Shown one piece after another: positions 32,501-39,376 of a stretch of DNA of 43,624 bases. Position 1 is the first letter of the stretch; the number at the start of each line of letters is the position of its first letter. The stretch comes from a virus. A program made the translations under genes and the position numbers. Below the pieces are notes generated by a model. The model made no database searches, was not told where the DNA came from, and worked only from the letters and a program-made list of their open reading frames with translations. Location of the stretch: positions 1 to 43,624 of IMG/VR virus record IMGVR_UViG_3300044814_000055; one strand, written 5' to 3'.

Positions 32501-32529
32501 AAGCTACTTCCACACGGAAGCGATGTCAA
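32501..32529 (-). promoter_or_regulatory. leftward early promoter with operator (drives the CRISPR operon)
   Basis: On the minus strand: TTGACA (32524-32529), 17-base spacer, TAGCTT (32501-32506), then ATG six bases on. The spacer holds CTTCCGTGTGGAAG, nearly the same as CTTCTGTACGGAAG in the rightward promoter at 32851. This promoter begins the coupled operon that ends with the Cas12-like gene and the array. Confidence 0.7.
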
Positions 32530-32552
32530 CTGGAAGCGAGCGCCTCGGACCT

Positions 32553-32888
32553 TCATTCGTCGCTTTCAGTGTGCGGAGGTGACGGACGCAGGAAAAGCAG
32601 AGGATCGAGCGTCTGCTTCCCGCGATCGCCGCTCATATACCGTGAAACGCGACCGCTGCCTTGATTCGGATCGTCCGGCCAGAGGGCGCGCTCGAGGGCG
32701 TTCTGGCCCATCCCCGAGTAATGAAGGGCGGACAGGATCCTTTCGCCGAGGGGACTGAGCAGACGAGATCTTCCCGGTGTTTTCCGGGACTTAGCGGCTC
32801 CCACAGCTACAGCGGAAGGCACGTCGAGGGCGGGGTCTAGTCCCTTCCGGTTGACAGCGCTTCTGTACGGAAGTATTTCATCGGACAT
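32553..32888 (-). CDS. XRE-like helix-turn-helix protein, C-terminally short
   Basis: Up to 111 aa from ATG 32888, whose codon overlaps the opposite-strand ATG of the rightward XRE gene (CATG); a GTG at 32822 gives 89 aa. Around residues 46-90, LGERILSALHYSGMGQNALE and GSGRVSRYMSGDRGKQT fit an XRE helix-turn-helix, but the usual C-terminal helix after it is replaced by FLRPSPPHTESDE, so it looks shortened. It reads leftward toward the early promoter and is antisense to the rightward promoter. It may be a second repressor or a remnant. Confidence 0.5.
   Translation of the reverse strand: MSDEILPYRSAVNRKGLDPALDVPSAVAVGAAKSRKTPGRSRLLSPLGERILSALHYSGMGQNALERALWPDDPNQGSGRVSRYMSGDRGKQTLDPLLFLRPSPPHTESDE
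32851..32879 (+). promoter_or_regulatory. rightward promoter with shared operator
   Basis: TTGACA (32851-32856), 17-base spacer, TATTTC (32874-32879), then ATG of the XRE gene at 32887 seven bases later, so the mRNA is probably leaderless. The spacer contains CTTCTGTACGGAAG, a near copy of the operator in the leftward promoter. The lambda cI message from PRM is a known precedent for a leaderless repressor. Confidence 0.7.
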
Positions 32889-33123
32889 GGCGAGACCCGC
32901 TGCCAAACGCGCTTCGCGCGTTCAGTCTCCGGCGATCGATCATGTGCTCGACGAGTGTTGGCGTCGCGGCTGGAGTCGGAACGAGCTTGCGCGACAGCTC
33001 GAACTGGGTAGCGGCACGATTAGCCGTCTGCTCAATGGCAAGTTTCTCCCGAGTCTCGAACTCGCTTTGCGTATCGAGGACGTTCTCGGCGTCTCTCCAC
33101 GGTTGTGGCTGCACGCTGCGTAA
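32887..33123 (+). CDS. XRE-family repressor-like regulator
   Basis: 78 aa, basic N-terminus (ARPAAKRASRVQSP) followed by a clear HTH_XRE domain: WSRNELARQLELGSGTISRL then LNGKFLPSLELALRIEDVLG and VSPRLW. It is transcribed leaderless from the promoter at 32851. Because the same operator lies in the leftward early promoter, this protein is the best candidate for controlling both, and so for controlling expression of the CRISPR effector and array. It has no C-terminal peptidase domain, so induction would not be by RecA-type self-cleavage. Confidence 0.75.
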   Translation: MARPAAKRASRVQSPAIDHVLDECWRRGWSRNELARQLELGSGTISRLLNGKFLPSLELALRIEDVLGVSPRLWLHAA

Positions 33124-33159
33124 GCTGATCTGCCGAGGTCGGCGGCGCAAGGAGCACAG

Positions 33160-33380
33160 GTGTCCCCATCGACGTTCACCGCTGCACGGACGAGCCCGAC
33201 GCAAGGCAAACCCATGCACGCGCGCTCTACTTCGCTATACGGGCGTGGCGCCTTCAGGCCGACGAGGTGAGCACGATGCGTGGCCTATGGCCGAGAGACT
33301 TCGACCTCCGCTACGTCGGCGCCGTGCTGGAATTGCGCGAACGAGTTTCTGGCGTGTGGGGCCCATGGGGGGGACCGTGA
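33160..33380 (+). pseudogene. small gene with apparent frameshift near its start
   Basis: GTG at 33160 has an excellent AAGGAG site but its frame soon becomes unprotein-like and stops after 36 codons. The +2 frame from 33162 to TGA 33378-33380 is clearly protein-like (IDVHRCTDEPDAR, ALYFAIRAWRLQADEV, DLRYVGAVLELRERVSGVWG) but has no start codon. One extra C in the CCCC run at 33163-33166 would join them into about 73 aa. Either a real frameshift mutation, a sequencing error, or programmed slippage. Family unknown. Confidence 0.55.
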
Positions 33381-33386
33381 ACCGGC

Positions 33387-34403
33387 ATGGCTGTCTCGAC
33401 GCGTCCCCGGCCTCTCTTCGAGCGGCTGACGCGCGCCCGACGTGGTCGCAAGCCGAGGCAGTTGCCTCTCTATCCGCGCCCCGTGACGCGGGGGGACTGC
33501 GCCGAAGTGCCGCGCCCGTGTCTCTTCGTTGCGTGCGTCCACAACCTGTTCTTGGACTACTTGCCGCCGAGCGATCCGCCGAATCCTCTTTCGCCGTGCG
33601 GCACGCTCAAACTGAACTTCGCCAACCCGGCGGACATGCCTCCCGAGTCGTCGTGCGCGCTCGACGTGGCGGAGCGCGGCGAACAGACGCTCGAGGAGAT
33701 CGCGGCCGTCATGAATATGAGCGACGAGCGCGTGCGGCAGATCGACTTGGAAGCTCGGGAGCGAGTGATCGAAGAAATCACGCGCCTTCGTGAATCTGGA
33801 GCGTGGGACGAAACGGAGGAGGACGAGACCATGGCAGCGAAAAAGAAGCAGGCAGACAAGTGGAATGGCGCGGTCGCGGCGAGCGCCGCGGGCGTGGCGG
33901 GAGCCGTCAAAAAGGGGGCGCACGTCGAGAAGCTTCCGGTGCGCATCGAGCGCGACAAGGTCGAGGCGAAGGCGAAGAAAATGGCGATCGTCATTCGCGA
34001 GCGCGAAGAGGTGCTCGAAGAGAAGCGCGAGGCAAATGCCGAGTATCGGAGCAAGCTCAATCACTTCGATGAGCAGTTGACCGAGCTTGCGGCGTCGGTC
34101 GAGTCGGCCACGGAGGCGAAAAACGTGGAGTGCATCGACTACCTACTACCGACCAATGAGATTCAGACGGTCCGCACGGATACCGGAGAGGTCGTCGAGA
34201 CGCGCGCGGCGACGAGCGACGAGCTGCAAGCGAAGCTCCCCCTCGACGCTGACGACGAAGTGAGCCGAGAGTTCCCGGACGAAGTCACCTTCGAGGAAGG
34301 AACGTTCCCCGCCATCAAGCCGCCGCGCGGATCGAAAGTGGTGATTCCGAAAGTGGCGAAGCATCACAAGGCGAAGGCCGTTCAGCCGAGCGATGCGGGA
34401 TGA
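33387..34403 (+). CDS. sigma-region-4-like regulator fused to a second phage protein
   Basis: 338 aa. The N-terminal part has RPCLFVACVHNLFLDY, SCALDVAERGEQTLEEIAAVMN and SDERVRQIDLEARERV: a sigma70 region-4-like HTH with a Cys-containing N-terminal segment, the type seen in small sigma-like phage and bacterial DNA-binding proteins. From about residue 149 (MAAKKKQADKWN) an unrelated coiled-coil protein follows (KAKKMAIVIREREEVLEEKR, ECIDYLLPTNEIQTVRTDTG). The break coincides with ATG 33831 preceded by GGAGGAGG, so the second half is probably also made separately (33831-34403, 190 aa). It overlaps the next gene as ATGA. Confidence 0.7.
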   Translation: MAVSTRPRPLFERLTRARRGRKPRQLPLYPRPVTRGDCAEVPRPCLFVACVHNLFLDYLPPSDPPNPLSPCGTLKLNFANPADMPPESSCALDVAERGEQTLEEIAAVMNMSDERVRQIDLEARERVIEEITRLRESGAWDETEEDETMAAKKKQADKWNGAVAASAAGVAGAVKKGAHVEKLPVRIERDKVEAKAKKMAIVIREREEVLEEKREANAEYRSKLNHFDEQLTELAASVESATEAKNVECIDYLLPTNEIQTVRTDTGEVVETRAATSDELQAKLPLDADDEVSREFPDEVTFEEGTFPAIKPPRGSKVVIPKVAKHHKAKAVQPSDAG

Positions 34404-34729
34404 GCGCCATCGAGTTCACCGAGGATCAGATCCGGCGGGCTCACGAACTGTCCGCCCCTCCCATCCTGATCCCATCGCTGGGCGCCCAGCAGATCGCCTG
34501 CCAGGTGGCGCGGCAGCACGGCATCGACGTCGAGCGGATGCTCTCTCCAAGGCGGAGTGCCATTTACGTACGGGCGCGCACTGATCTCTATCGCGCGCTT
34601 CGTCGCCTCGGCTGGAGCTACCCGAAGATCGGGCGCTTCGCCGGGGGGCGTGACCATACGACGATCATGTGGGCGCTCGGGGCCCTCGACGACTCGCGGG
34701 CCAAGCGGCTCGCTCGCGTGGCGGCATGA
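34400..34729 (+). CDS. DnaA domain IV-like protein
   Basis: 109 aa. The C-terminal two thirds follow the DnaA DNA-binding domain: helix AIYVRARTDLYRALRR, SYPKIGRFAGGRDHTTIMWA, matching the signature IGxxFGGRDHTTV. There is no AAA+ ATPase part, so it is not an initiator by itself but could bind DnaA boxes of the phage or host origin, either to start phage replication or to compete with host DnaA. It overlaps the neighbouring ORFs by ATGA. Confidence 0.85.
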   Translation: MSAIEFTEDQIRRAHELSAPPILIPSLGAQQIACQVARQHGIDVERMLSPRRSAIYVRARTDLYRALRRLGWSYPKIGRFAGGRDHTTIMWALGALDDSRAKRLARVAA

Positions 34730-34782
34730 CCATCGCGATCCTCACCGCGGCGTGCGAGCGATGCCCAGGGGCAGACTCGTGA
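34726..34782 (+). CDS. 18-codon coupled mini-ORF
   Basis: ATG overlaps the stop of the DnaA-like gene (ATGA) and its own TGA overlaps the next start (GTGA). It reads TIAILTAACERCPGADS, with a CxxC. It may serve mainly to hand ribosomes over the gap rather than to make a functional peptide. Confidence 0.45.
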   Translation: MTIAILTAACERCPGADS

Positions 34783-34970
34783 ATATCAAGCAGGCCCGCA
34801 CCCTCGCCACGAGTTACCTGGCGACCGCGACGGCGCAGCGCTTTGGCGTGCCGTGCACGGTCCAGACCACCGAATGGCTGGCCAGCTTGATCGTCGACAT
34901 TCAGGCCGGGGCCCTGCAGCAGGCCGCCGCGCCCCTCTCGTGGCTCTGGCTTCGGGGGGCTGCAGCGTGA
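34779..34970 (+). CDS. 63-aa helical protein of unknown function
   Basis: GTG overlapping the mini-ORF stop and TGA overlapping the methyltransferase start, so it lies in the middle of a fully coupled operon. Mostly helical (IKQARTLATSYLATATAQRF, WLASLIVDIQAGALQQAA), ending WLWLRGAAA. No motif recognised. Confidence 0.6.
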   Translation: MNIKQARTLATSYLATATAQRFGVPCTVQTTEWLASLIVDIQAGALQQAAAPLSWLWLRGAAA

Positions 34971-36271
34971 CCATCCTCGAGGTCTTTGCTTGCTCGGGCG
35001 GCATGGCCGAAGGCTTGCGTCGCGCGGGGCTCGCGCCGACGATGGCGTTCGACGCCGACCCCGACGCTTGCGACTCGTACGAAGCGAACCTCGGGCACCG
35101 TCCGGTTCAGGTCGACGCGCGCGATCTCTTGCGCCTTGTGCGCGCCGGCTGGTCGCCCGGTCCCGTTGATCTCTTCGTCGCCGATCCCCCGTGCACACCG
35201 TGGAGCCGGGCCGGCAAGCGGCTAGGGGTCGAGGACGAGCGCGACATGCTCGGCGTGACCGTGGAACTCATCACGCTCCTTCATCCGCGCGCGTGGCTCA
35301 TCGCGAACGTGCCGGGGCTCGATGACGGCCCGAACTGGCCGACGGTACAGCGCACGATCGGGTCGCTCGCGCCGGTCTACTGCATCGATTTTGCGCGCCT
35401 CGACGCGGCCGACTACGGCGTGCCGCAACATCGCGTCCGGCCCTTCTGGTACGGACACGGCATCGCACACCGTTGCCTAGAATGGCCGTTGAGGACTCAT
35501 GCCGCGCCCGATGCGTGCGGAGCCACGCTCCCGGGCATCACGGAGCGACGTAAGCCATACGTGACATGCCGCGAGGCGCTCGGGCACCTATCGCCCGAGG
35601 ATCTCGGCAGCCCCGTGCGGCTTCGCTGGCGGGCTGGCGAGAAAGCTGGAAACAAGGCGCGCGCGTCGCATCTCGACGAACCGGCGGGAGTGGTCTGCTC
35701 AAAGGCCGATCGGGGTGACGGAACGATCGTGTTCGACGGTCCCAATCATCGCCCGTCACGTGCCGATGGCCCCGCGCGCACGCTCACCCGAAACACGCAC
35801 GGCGACGGCTCGCTACTCGTCAGCGCCGACATGTTTTCGCCGTCCAAAGAGGACGAGCCATCGCGGACGATTCGATCTGCGGCACGCGGGGGGCAACTGC
35901 TCATCACCCCTCACCATCCCCCATCGAACGCCCACGAGGTGTCACGGACGATCCGCGCGAGTTCGGCTGGAACGCCGGACAAACAGATTCACGGCTGGCC
36001 GTGGGATCGACCGTCGACGACGGTCACGAGCACCGATCGGCTCGGCCCTCCCGAGCATCACGAGGGCTCGTTTCTGAGCGGGCCGAACGCCATCAAGATC
36101 AGCGAAAAGGCAGCGGCGATCTTGCAGGGATTTCCTGATGGCTGGACCTTCTGCGGCAGGACGAAGGCCTCGCGCTGGTCGCAGCTCGGGCAGGCCATGC
36201 CGCCCCCTCTCGCCGAAGCCGTCGCGCGGAGCATTGCGCGGTCGCTCGGGCGCACCACGAGGGCAGCATGA
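34967..36271 (+). CDS. C5-cytosine DNA methyltransferase, motif VI altered
   Basis: 434 aa from the GTG overlapping the upstream stop. Motif I EVFACSGGMAEGL, motif IV ADPPCTPWSRAG with the catalytic Cys, motif VIII DYGVPQHRVRPFW, and motif IX/X KISEKAAAILQGFPDGWTF with SQLGQAMPPPLAEAVA are all present. Motif VI, normally ENV, reads WLIANVPGL: the cytosine-protonating Glu is Ala (codon GCG). The target recognition region carries four repeated blocks (EPAGVVCSK, GPARTLTRN, EPSRTIRSA, EVSRTIRAS). Expected to modify phage DNA against host restriction, but the Glu loss makes activity uncertain. Confidence 0.88.
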   Translation: MTILEVFACSGGMAEGLRRAGLAPTMAFDADPDACDSYEANLGHRPVQVDARDLLRLVRAGWSPGPVDLFVADPPCTPWSRAGKRLGVEDERDMLGVTVELITLLHPRAWLIANVPGLDDGPNWPTVQRTIGSLAPVYCIDFARLDAADYGVPQHRVRPFWYGHGIAHRCLEWPLRTHAAPDACGATLPGITERRKPYVTCREALGHLSPEDLGSPVRLRWRAGEKAGNKARASHLDEPAGVVCSKADRGDGTIVFDGPNHRPSRADGPARTLTRNTHGDGSLLVSADMFSPSKEDEPSRTIRSAARGGQLLITPHHPPSNAHEVSRTIRASSAGTPDKQIHGWPWDRPSTTVTSTDRLGPPEHHEGSFLSGPNAIKISEKAAAILQGFPDGWTFCGRTKASRWSQLGQAMPPPLAEAVARSIARSLGRTTRAA

Positions 36272-36471
36272 GCAAGCCGACCGACCCGCTTCTCTCGAAC
36301 GCGGACGCGCAATTGCCCCCCGACGAGCCGCGTAGCTCGCCGGCGGTCCCCGCGCTCAGGCACGGCCAGGACTACTGGTACGGCCCGGCACGCAACGACG
36401 CCGAATGGGTCGAACGCGAGGAAGCACGCGCGGCCAGCCTTCGGCGGTTCTTCGACGGGAGCAAACCGTGA
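36268..36471 (+). CDS. 67-aa small acidic protein
   Basis: ATGA overlap with the methyltransferase, GTGA overlap with the next gene. It reads LLSNADAQLPPDEPRSSPAV, then GQDYWYGPARNDAEWVEREE and a short basic end. Unknown family; the coupling argues for expression. Confidence 0.6.
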   Translation: MSKPTDPLLSNADAQLPPDEPRSSPAVPALRHGQDYWYGPARNDAEWVEREEARAASLRRFFDGSKP

Positions 36472-37073
36472 GGCGCCTTCTCACGCCAGAACAAAAGAAG
36501 CGCGCGGCGGAGCGTGCCAGGGACTACCGGGCTCAACGCGTCGATCCGAAGTCGTCCACACGACTGAAGCCAAGTGTGGATTTGATGGCCGTCGTGGAGC
36601 TCCAGCTGGCGGCAATCGAGACCCTCTGCGCGACGCTCCAAAGCGTCGTCCGCTGCACGACGCTGCACGACGCGAAACACGACGTTTGCACGACGCTGCA
36701 CGACGTCGTGCAGCCTTCTGACGCGTCGCACAATCGCGCGCGCGCCGGTCTTGGATCTCTTGGGTCTCTTTCTCAGAAAGACCAAGAAAATAAGACGTTT
36801 GAAAGCTTAGAAGCCAAGACCTTCAGGTCAGAAGACGCGCGCGAACCCGAGAAAATCGGAACGAAACTGCACGACGTATGCAGCGTCACGCACGACGTCG
36901 TGCAGAGCGTCGTGCAGCACGTCTATCCGAAGGAGATCCTGAAGAGCCCAAGGGGGACTCCGCTGGTGTGCAGCCACGTGGAGCCGGAGACGGGATCCCG
37001 CTCTCAAGACCCACCGGGATCAACGCAATTTTTTGATCCTCCAGAGGCGAGAGCCGAGAGGGAAGCGAGGTAG
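36468..37073 (+). CDS. protein whose gene carries an iteron-like cluster; possible replication protein
   Basis: 201 aa from the GTG overlapping the upstream stop. The N-terminus is basic (RRLLTPEQKKRAAERARDYR), followed by a helix and a repetitive middle (CTTLHDAKHDVCTTLHDVVQ) that is repeated later as KLHDVCSVTHDVVQ, then a polar C-terminus. The repeats reflect DNA repeats of TGCACGAC inside the gene. Placement between a methyltransferase and RusA-like region, with internal direct and inverted repeats, recalls lambda O where the origin iterons lie within the initiator gene. Function is inferred; no ATPase or primase motif is visible. Confidence 0.55.
   Translation: MRRLLTPEQKKRAAERARDYRAQRVDPKSSTRLKPSVDLMAVVELQLAAIETLCATLQSVVRCTTLHDAKHDVCTTLHDVVQPSDASHNRARAGLGSLGSLSQKDQENKTFESLEAKTFRSEDAREPEKIGTKLHDVCSVTHDVVQSVVQHVYPKEILKSPRGTPLVCSHVEPETGSRSQDPPGSTQFFDPPEARAEREAR
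36654..36916. repeat. iteron-like cluster of TGCACGAC elements
   Basis: Direct copies of TGCACGAC start at 36654, 36664, 36687, 36697 and 36868; CGCACGAC starts at 36889. Inverted copies (GTCGTGCA) are at 36705, 36897 and 36909. The pair at 36696-36713 is a perfect 18-bp palindrome (CTGCACGACGTCGTGCAG), and a second palindrome is at 36890-36903. Such clusters bind initiators or partition proteins; none can be named here. Confidence 0.7.
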
Positions 37074-37075
37074 CC

Positions 37076-37513
37076 ATGGGAGTCAATGCCATCCCGGTGC
37101 CCCTGCTCGAGAGAGCCAGGGTCGAGCGTCTCATGGAAGAGACCATTGCCAAGCACTGGGCGCTCTTCGTCGACTGGCACATCCGCACGCACGGCGCGGG
37201 GGCGGACTTCCGCGTGCGCGACTGGGAGCGGCAAATCGCGTTCGCCAGGCGCGACGAGGAAGAGAGCGTGCCGACGACGTCGGAAGCGCTCGCGGCGGCC
37301 AAGAGCGCGGACGACAGGCGGCGCAAGGCGCGAGAGGACGAGGCGTACATGCTCGCGGCGATGCCGTTTGCGGCCTGGTGCCGAGACACGCTCGAGCAGC
37401 ACCGAATCGGAGAGCCGGTCACGGAGCACGACTTACAGATCGCCGAGTGGGCGGAGTCGCGCGGATTTCCTTCCTTCGGCGCGTGGCTGACCAGCACGGG
37501 GTTCACGGTCTGA
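37076..37513 (+). CDS. protein of unknown function, 145 aa
   Basis: ATG at 37076, three bases after the previous stop. Helical sequence with PLLERARVERLMEETIAKHW at the N-terminus, a charged RKAREDEAYMLAAMPFAAW middle and a C-terminal WAESRGFPSFGAWLTSTGF. It sits between putative replication and recombination genes, but no helicase-loader or nuclease motif is visible. Confidence 0.6.
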   Translation: MGVNAIPVPLLERARVERLMEETIAKHWALFVDWHIRTHGAGADFRVRDWERQIAFARRDEEESVPTTSEALAAAKSADDRRRKAREDEAYMLAAMPFAAWCRDTLEQHRIGEPVTEHDLQIAEWAESRGFPSFGAWLTSTGFTV

Positions 37514-37536
37514 AGGCAAACGAAAGGGAGATGCGA

Positions 37537-37770
37537 ATGGGCACTATCGAAATCAAGAGTATTTGGGGCGCAGTCCTTTGGGCTGGCGAAGCCACGACGG
37601 TGCGCGATGCGGTCGTGAAGGCCGTGGCGGCTCGCTCGAACCTGCGCGGCTCGGACCTAAGCGACTCGGACCTGCGCGGCGTCCGTGACGACTTCTACAA
37701 GGTTTTGTCAGCGGCGCCGGGCGCGGCCGGTGTTGACTTAGCCGCCATTCAAGCGACGGCCCAAAAGTGA
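37537..37770 (+). CDS. short pentapeptide-repeat protein
   Basis: 77 aa. ATG 37537 is preferred to 37531 because GGGAG then lies at the right distance. The segment ARSNLRGSDLSDSDLRGV gives three to four A(D/N)LxX-type pentapeptide units, too few for a full beta-helix. It ends with a helix and overlaps the next gene as GTGA. Function unknown. Confidence 0.6.
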   Translation: MGTIEIKSIWGAVLWAGEATTVRDAVVKAVAARSNLRGSDLSDSDLRGVRDDFYKVLSAAPGAAGVDLAAIQATAQK

Positions 37771-38285
37771 CTGCGACGGCGCCAAGGTGGGTCGCCCTTG
37801 AGTGTTCGAGGTGCGGCGGCCCGTGGAACGTTCGCGAGGACATCGCCGGCGCCAAGCCGATCCCCGTTGTCTGCATCGGTTGCCGCACGGTCTGCGTCGT
37901 TCTGCCGATACGGCTTCGTAATCCCATGAATGGGGCAACGGGAAATAGCCGCGTCGCCGCGATCATCAAATCCCGGCAGAGGAGCGAGGCGCGCGGCATC
38001 ACGAGAATCCGCGTTCAGGCCGAGATGCGAAAGCAGGGGCTTACGCAGGCCGACCTGGTGCCGAGCCTCGTTCACCTGACGCGCGTGTCGGCCGGAAAGC
38101 TCGATGGGGATTCGCTACAGGCCAGTTTTAAGGGCGTCCGAGATGGGGTTGCCGACGTCCTCGGCATCGACGACGGGGGTCAGTTCGTGAAGTGGGTGTA
38201 CGCCCAGAAGAAGGGGCCCGTGAAGGTCTACGCCGTCGAGGTGGAGATCATTCCGCGCGACCGCAATTCCGAGAAGAAGCCGTGA
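37767..38285 (+). CDS. RusA-like resolvase with N-terminal zinc ribbon
   Basis: 172 aa from the GTG overlapping the upstream stop. The N-terminus has CSRCGGPWNV and CIGCRTVC (a zinc ribbon). The C-terminal half (KLDGDSLQASFKGVRDGVAD, VLGIDDGGQFVKWVYAQKKG, YAVEVEI) follows the RusA pattern: D-x-D followed by a helix with D and a final DD before a strand. RusA-type enzymes resolve Holliday junctions and branched replication intermediates, complementing the YqaJ/RecT pair on the other strand. Confidence 0.7.
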   Translation: MTATAPRWVALECSRCGGPWNVREDIAGAKPIPVVCIGCRTVCVVLPIRLRNPMNGATGNSRVAAIIKSRQRSEARGITRIRVQAEMRKQGLTQADLVPSLVHLTRVSAGKLDGDSLQASFKGVRDGVADVLGIDDGGQFVKWVYAQKKGPVKVYAVEVEIIPRDRNSEKKP

Positions 38286-38386
38286 TCTCCTGGGTCAACG
38301 CCTTTGGGGCGACAGTCGAGATAACGCGGCGTCAACTGAAACCCATCGCCGATGCGCTCCGAGACATCGCTCGGACGATGCCGTGA
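38282..38386 (+). CDS. 34-aa peptide
   Basis: GTG overlapping the previous stop (GTGA) and stop overlapping the next start. ISWVNAFGATVEITRRQLKP then a short helix. It is coupled on both sides, so probably translated; role unknown. Confidence 0.45.
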   Translation: MISWVNAFGATVEITRRQLKPIADALRDIARTMP

Positions 38387-38514
38387 AATGCCTCGATCAT
38401 CGGCGGTACATCTGCGCCGGCTGCATCGTCGAGAGGTGGTTTGCCGGCGTCGCGTGGCGGCTCGATTGGCGATTCTGCGCCGAGATGTTCCTACCGAGGG
38501 AGAGCCCGAAATGA
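38383..38514 (+). CDS. 43-aa Cys/Trp-rich peptide
   Basis: GTGA overlap upstream, ATGA overlap downstream. It reads KCLDHRRYICAGC then WFAGVAWRLDWRFCAEMFLP; four Cys/His ligands near the N-terminus suggest a small zinc-bound fold. Too short to assign. Confidence 0.45.
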   Translation: MKCLDHRRYICAGCIVERWFAGVAWRLDWRFCAEMFLPRESPK

Positions 38515-38675
38515 CCGAGATGCACGAAGCTCCAACGATCCCCGCGCCCCCGAAGCGCAAGCAGTACGCGCGCAAGGCTGTCCTCTGGCTCGTCTGGTGG
38601 GCGCTTGCCCTGGCCGGCGCGGCTGCGGCGCTCGGCGTCCTCCGTCGGGCCATCATCTGGTCGCTCGCGCCGTAG
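38511..38675 (+). CDS. 54-aa membrane protein
   Basis: ATGA overlap with the previous gene. A basic N-terminus (PPKRKQYARK) precedes one hydrophobic helix (AVLWLVWWALALAGAAAALGV). Last gene of this coupled block; a 57-base G-rich gap follows before the next gene. Function unknown. Confidence 0.55.
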   Translation: MTEMHEAPTIPAPPKRKQYARKAVLWLVWWALALAGAAAALGVLRRAIIWSLAP

Positions 38676-38732
38676 GGGGGGGAGGCCCACCGGGTTTGGG
38701 GACGCCCCCGAGCCCCCAGTAGCGTTCCCTCA

Positions 38733-39068
38733 ATGGCTGCCCCCTCTGCCGCGGAGTCGCTCAACTTCGCGCTGGTCTTTGACCCGCGGGCGAACCGCCT
38801 GACGATTGGGCAGCTCGATGAGCGATCGGAGCGCTGGTACCGGGAGCACCTTCCGGAGATCGGCGCGCTGCTCGACGGCCTTTGCGGCGAGACGCCGGTC
38901 ATGACGCCCGCGCTGCTCGACGAGATCCGCCTGAAGTTTATGCAGCTCGCGGCCGAATCCGGGCCGGTTCGCTGCCAATTGCGGACGGGGACCATCACGA
39001 CGCGCGACCCAAAGCGGGTTGCCGAAATCGCACGACGCGGCCTCGAAACCGCGATGAGAGGAAACTGA
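38733..39068 (+). CDS. unknown protein, 111 aa
   Basis: ATG after a 57-base gap. Helical sequence (LTIGQLDERSERWYREHLPE, ALLDEIRLKFMQLAAESGPV) with a terminal strand-helix (VRCQLRTGTITTRDP). No motif recognised. It is followed one base later by the next ATG, so they form a pair leading into virion genes. Confidence 0.6.
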   Translation: MAAPSAAESLNFALVFDPRANRLTIGQLDERSERWYREHLPEIGALLDGLCGETPVMTPALLDEIRLKFMQLAAESGPVRCQLRTGTITTRDPKRVAEIARRGLETAMRGN

Positions 39069-39069
39069 C

Positions 39070-39366
39070 ATGGCGCGAGCATCTTGGTCGTTCAACTTCA
39101 CCGCCAAGGACGCCGCAGCCGCGCGTTCCGAGGTCGCCGCGTGGGTCAAGGACAAGCTGCCGACGCTCGGTCTCACGACCGAAGACGCGGCCGAAGTGAC
39201 GTCCGCCGTGAGTCACGCCGTCGATCAGGCGATCGATACCGCGACGGTCCTCAGGCTCGAGGGCGGGTTCTTCGTCGAGCTGACCGGGCGCGTTCGTCCG
39301 GACGGCGCCTCGCGCAACGGCGCGGGCCTCGGCGTCTTCGTCTCCGCACCCATCCCGGACGCCTGA
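39070..39366 (+). CDS. unknown protein, 98 aa
   Basis: ATG two bases after the previous stop. It reads WSFNFTAKDAAAARSEVAAW, then two helices and a beta segment (GFFVELTGRVRPDGASRNG). Its place before virion proteins suggests a structural role, but nothing specific is visible. Confidence 0.55.
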   Translation: MARASWSFNFTAKDAAAARSEVAAWVKDKLPTLGLTTEDAAEVTSAVSHAVDQAIDTATVLRLEGGFFVELTGRVRPDGASRNGAGLGVFVSAPIPDA

Positions 39367-39376
39367 TCGGGCCACC

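Noticed and set aside
33038-33048. 11-base match to spacer 26909-26944 in the XRE gene
   Set aside because: Too short to be a protospacer.
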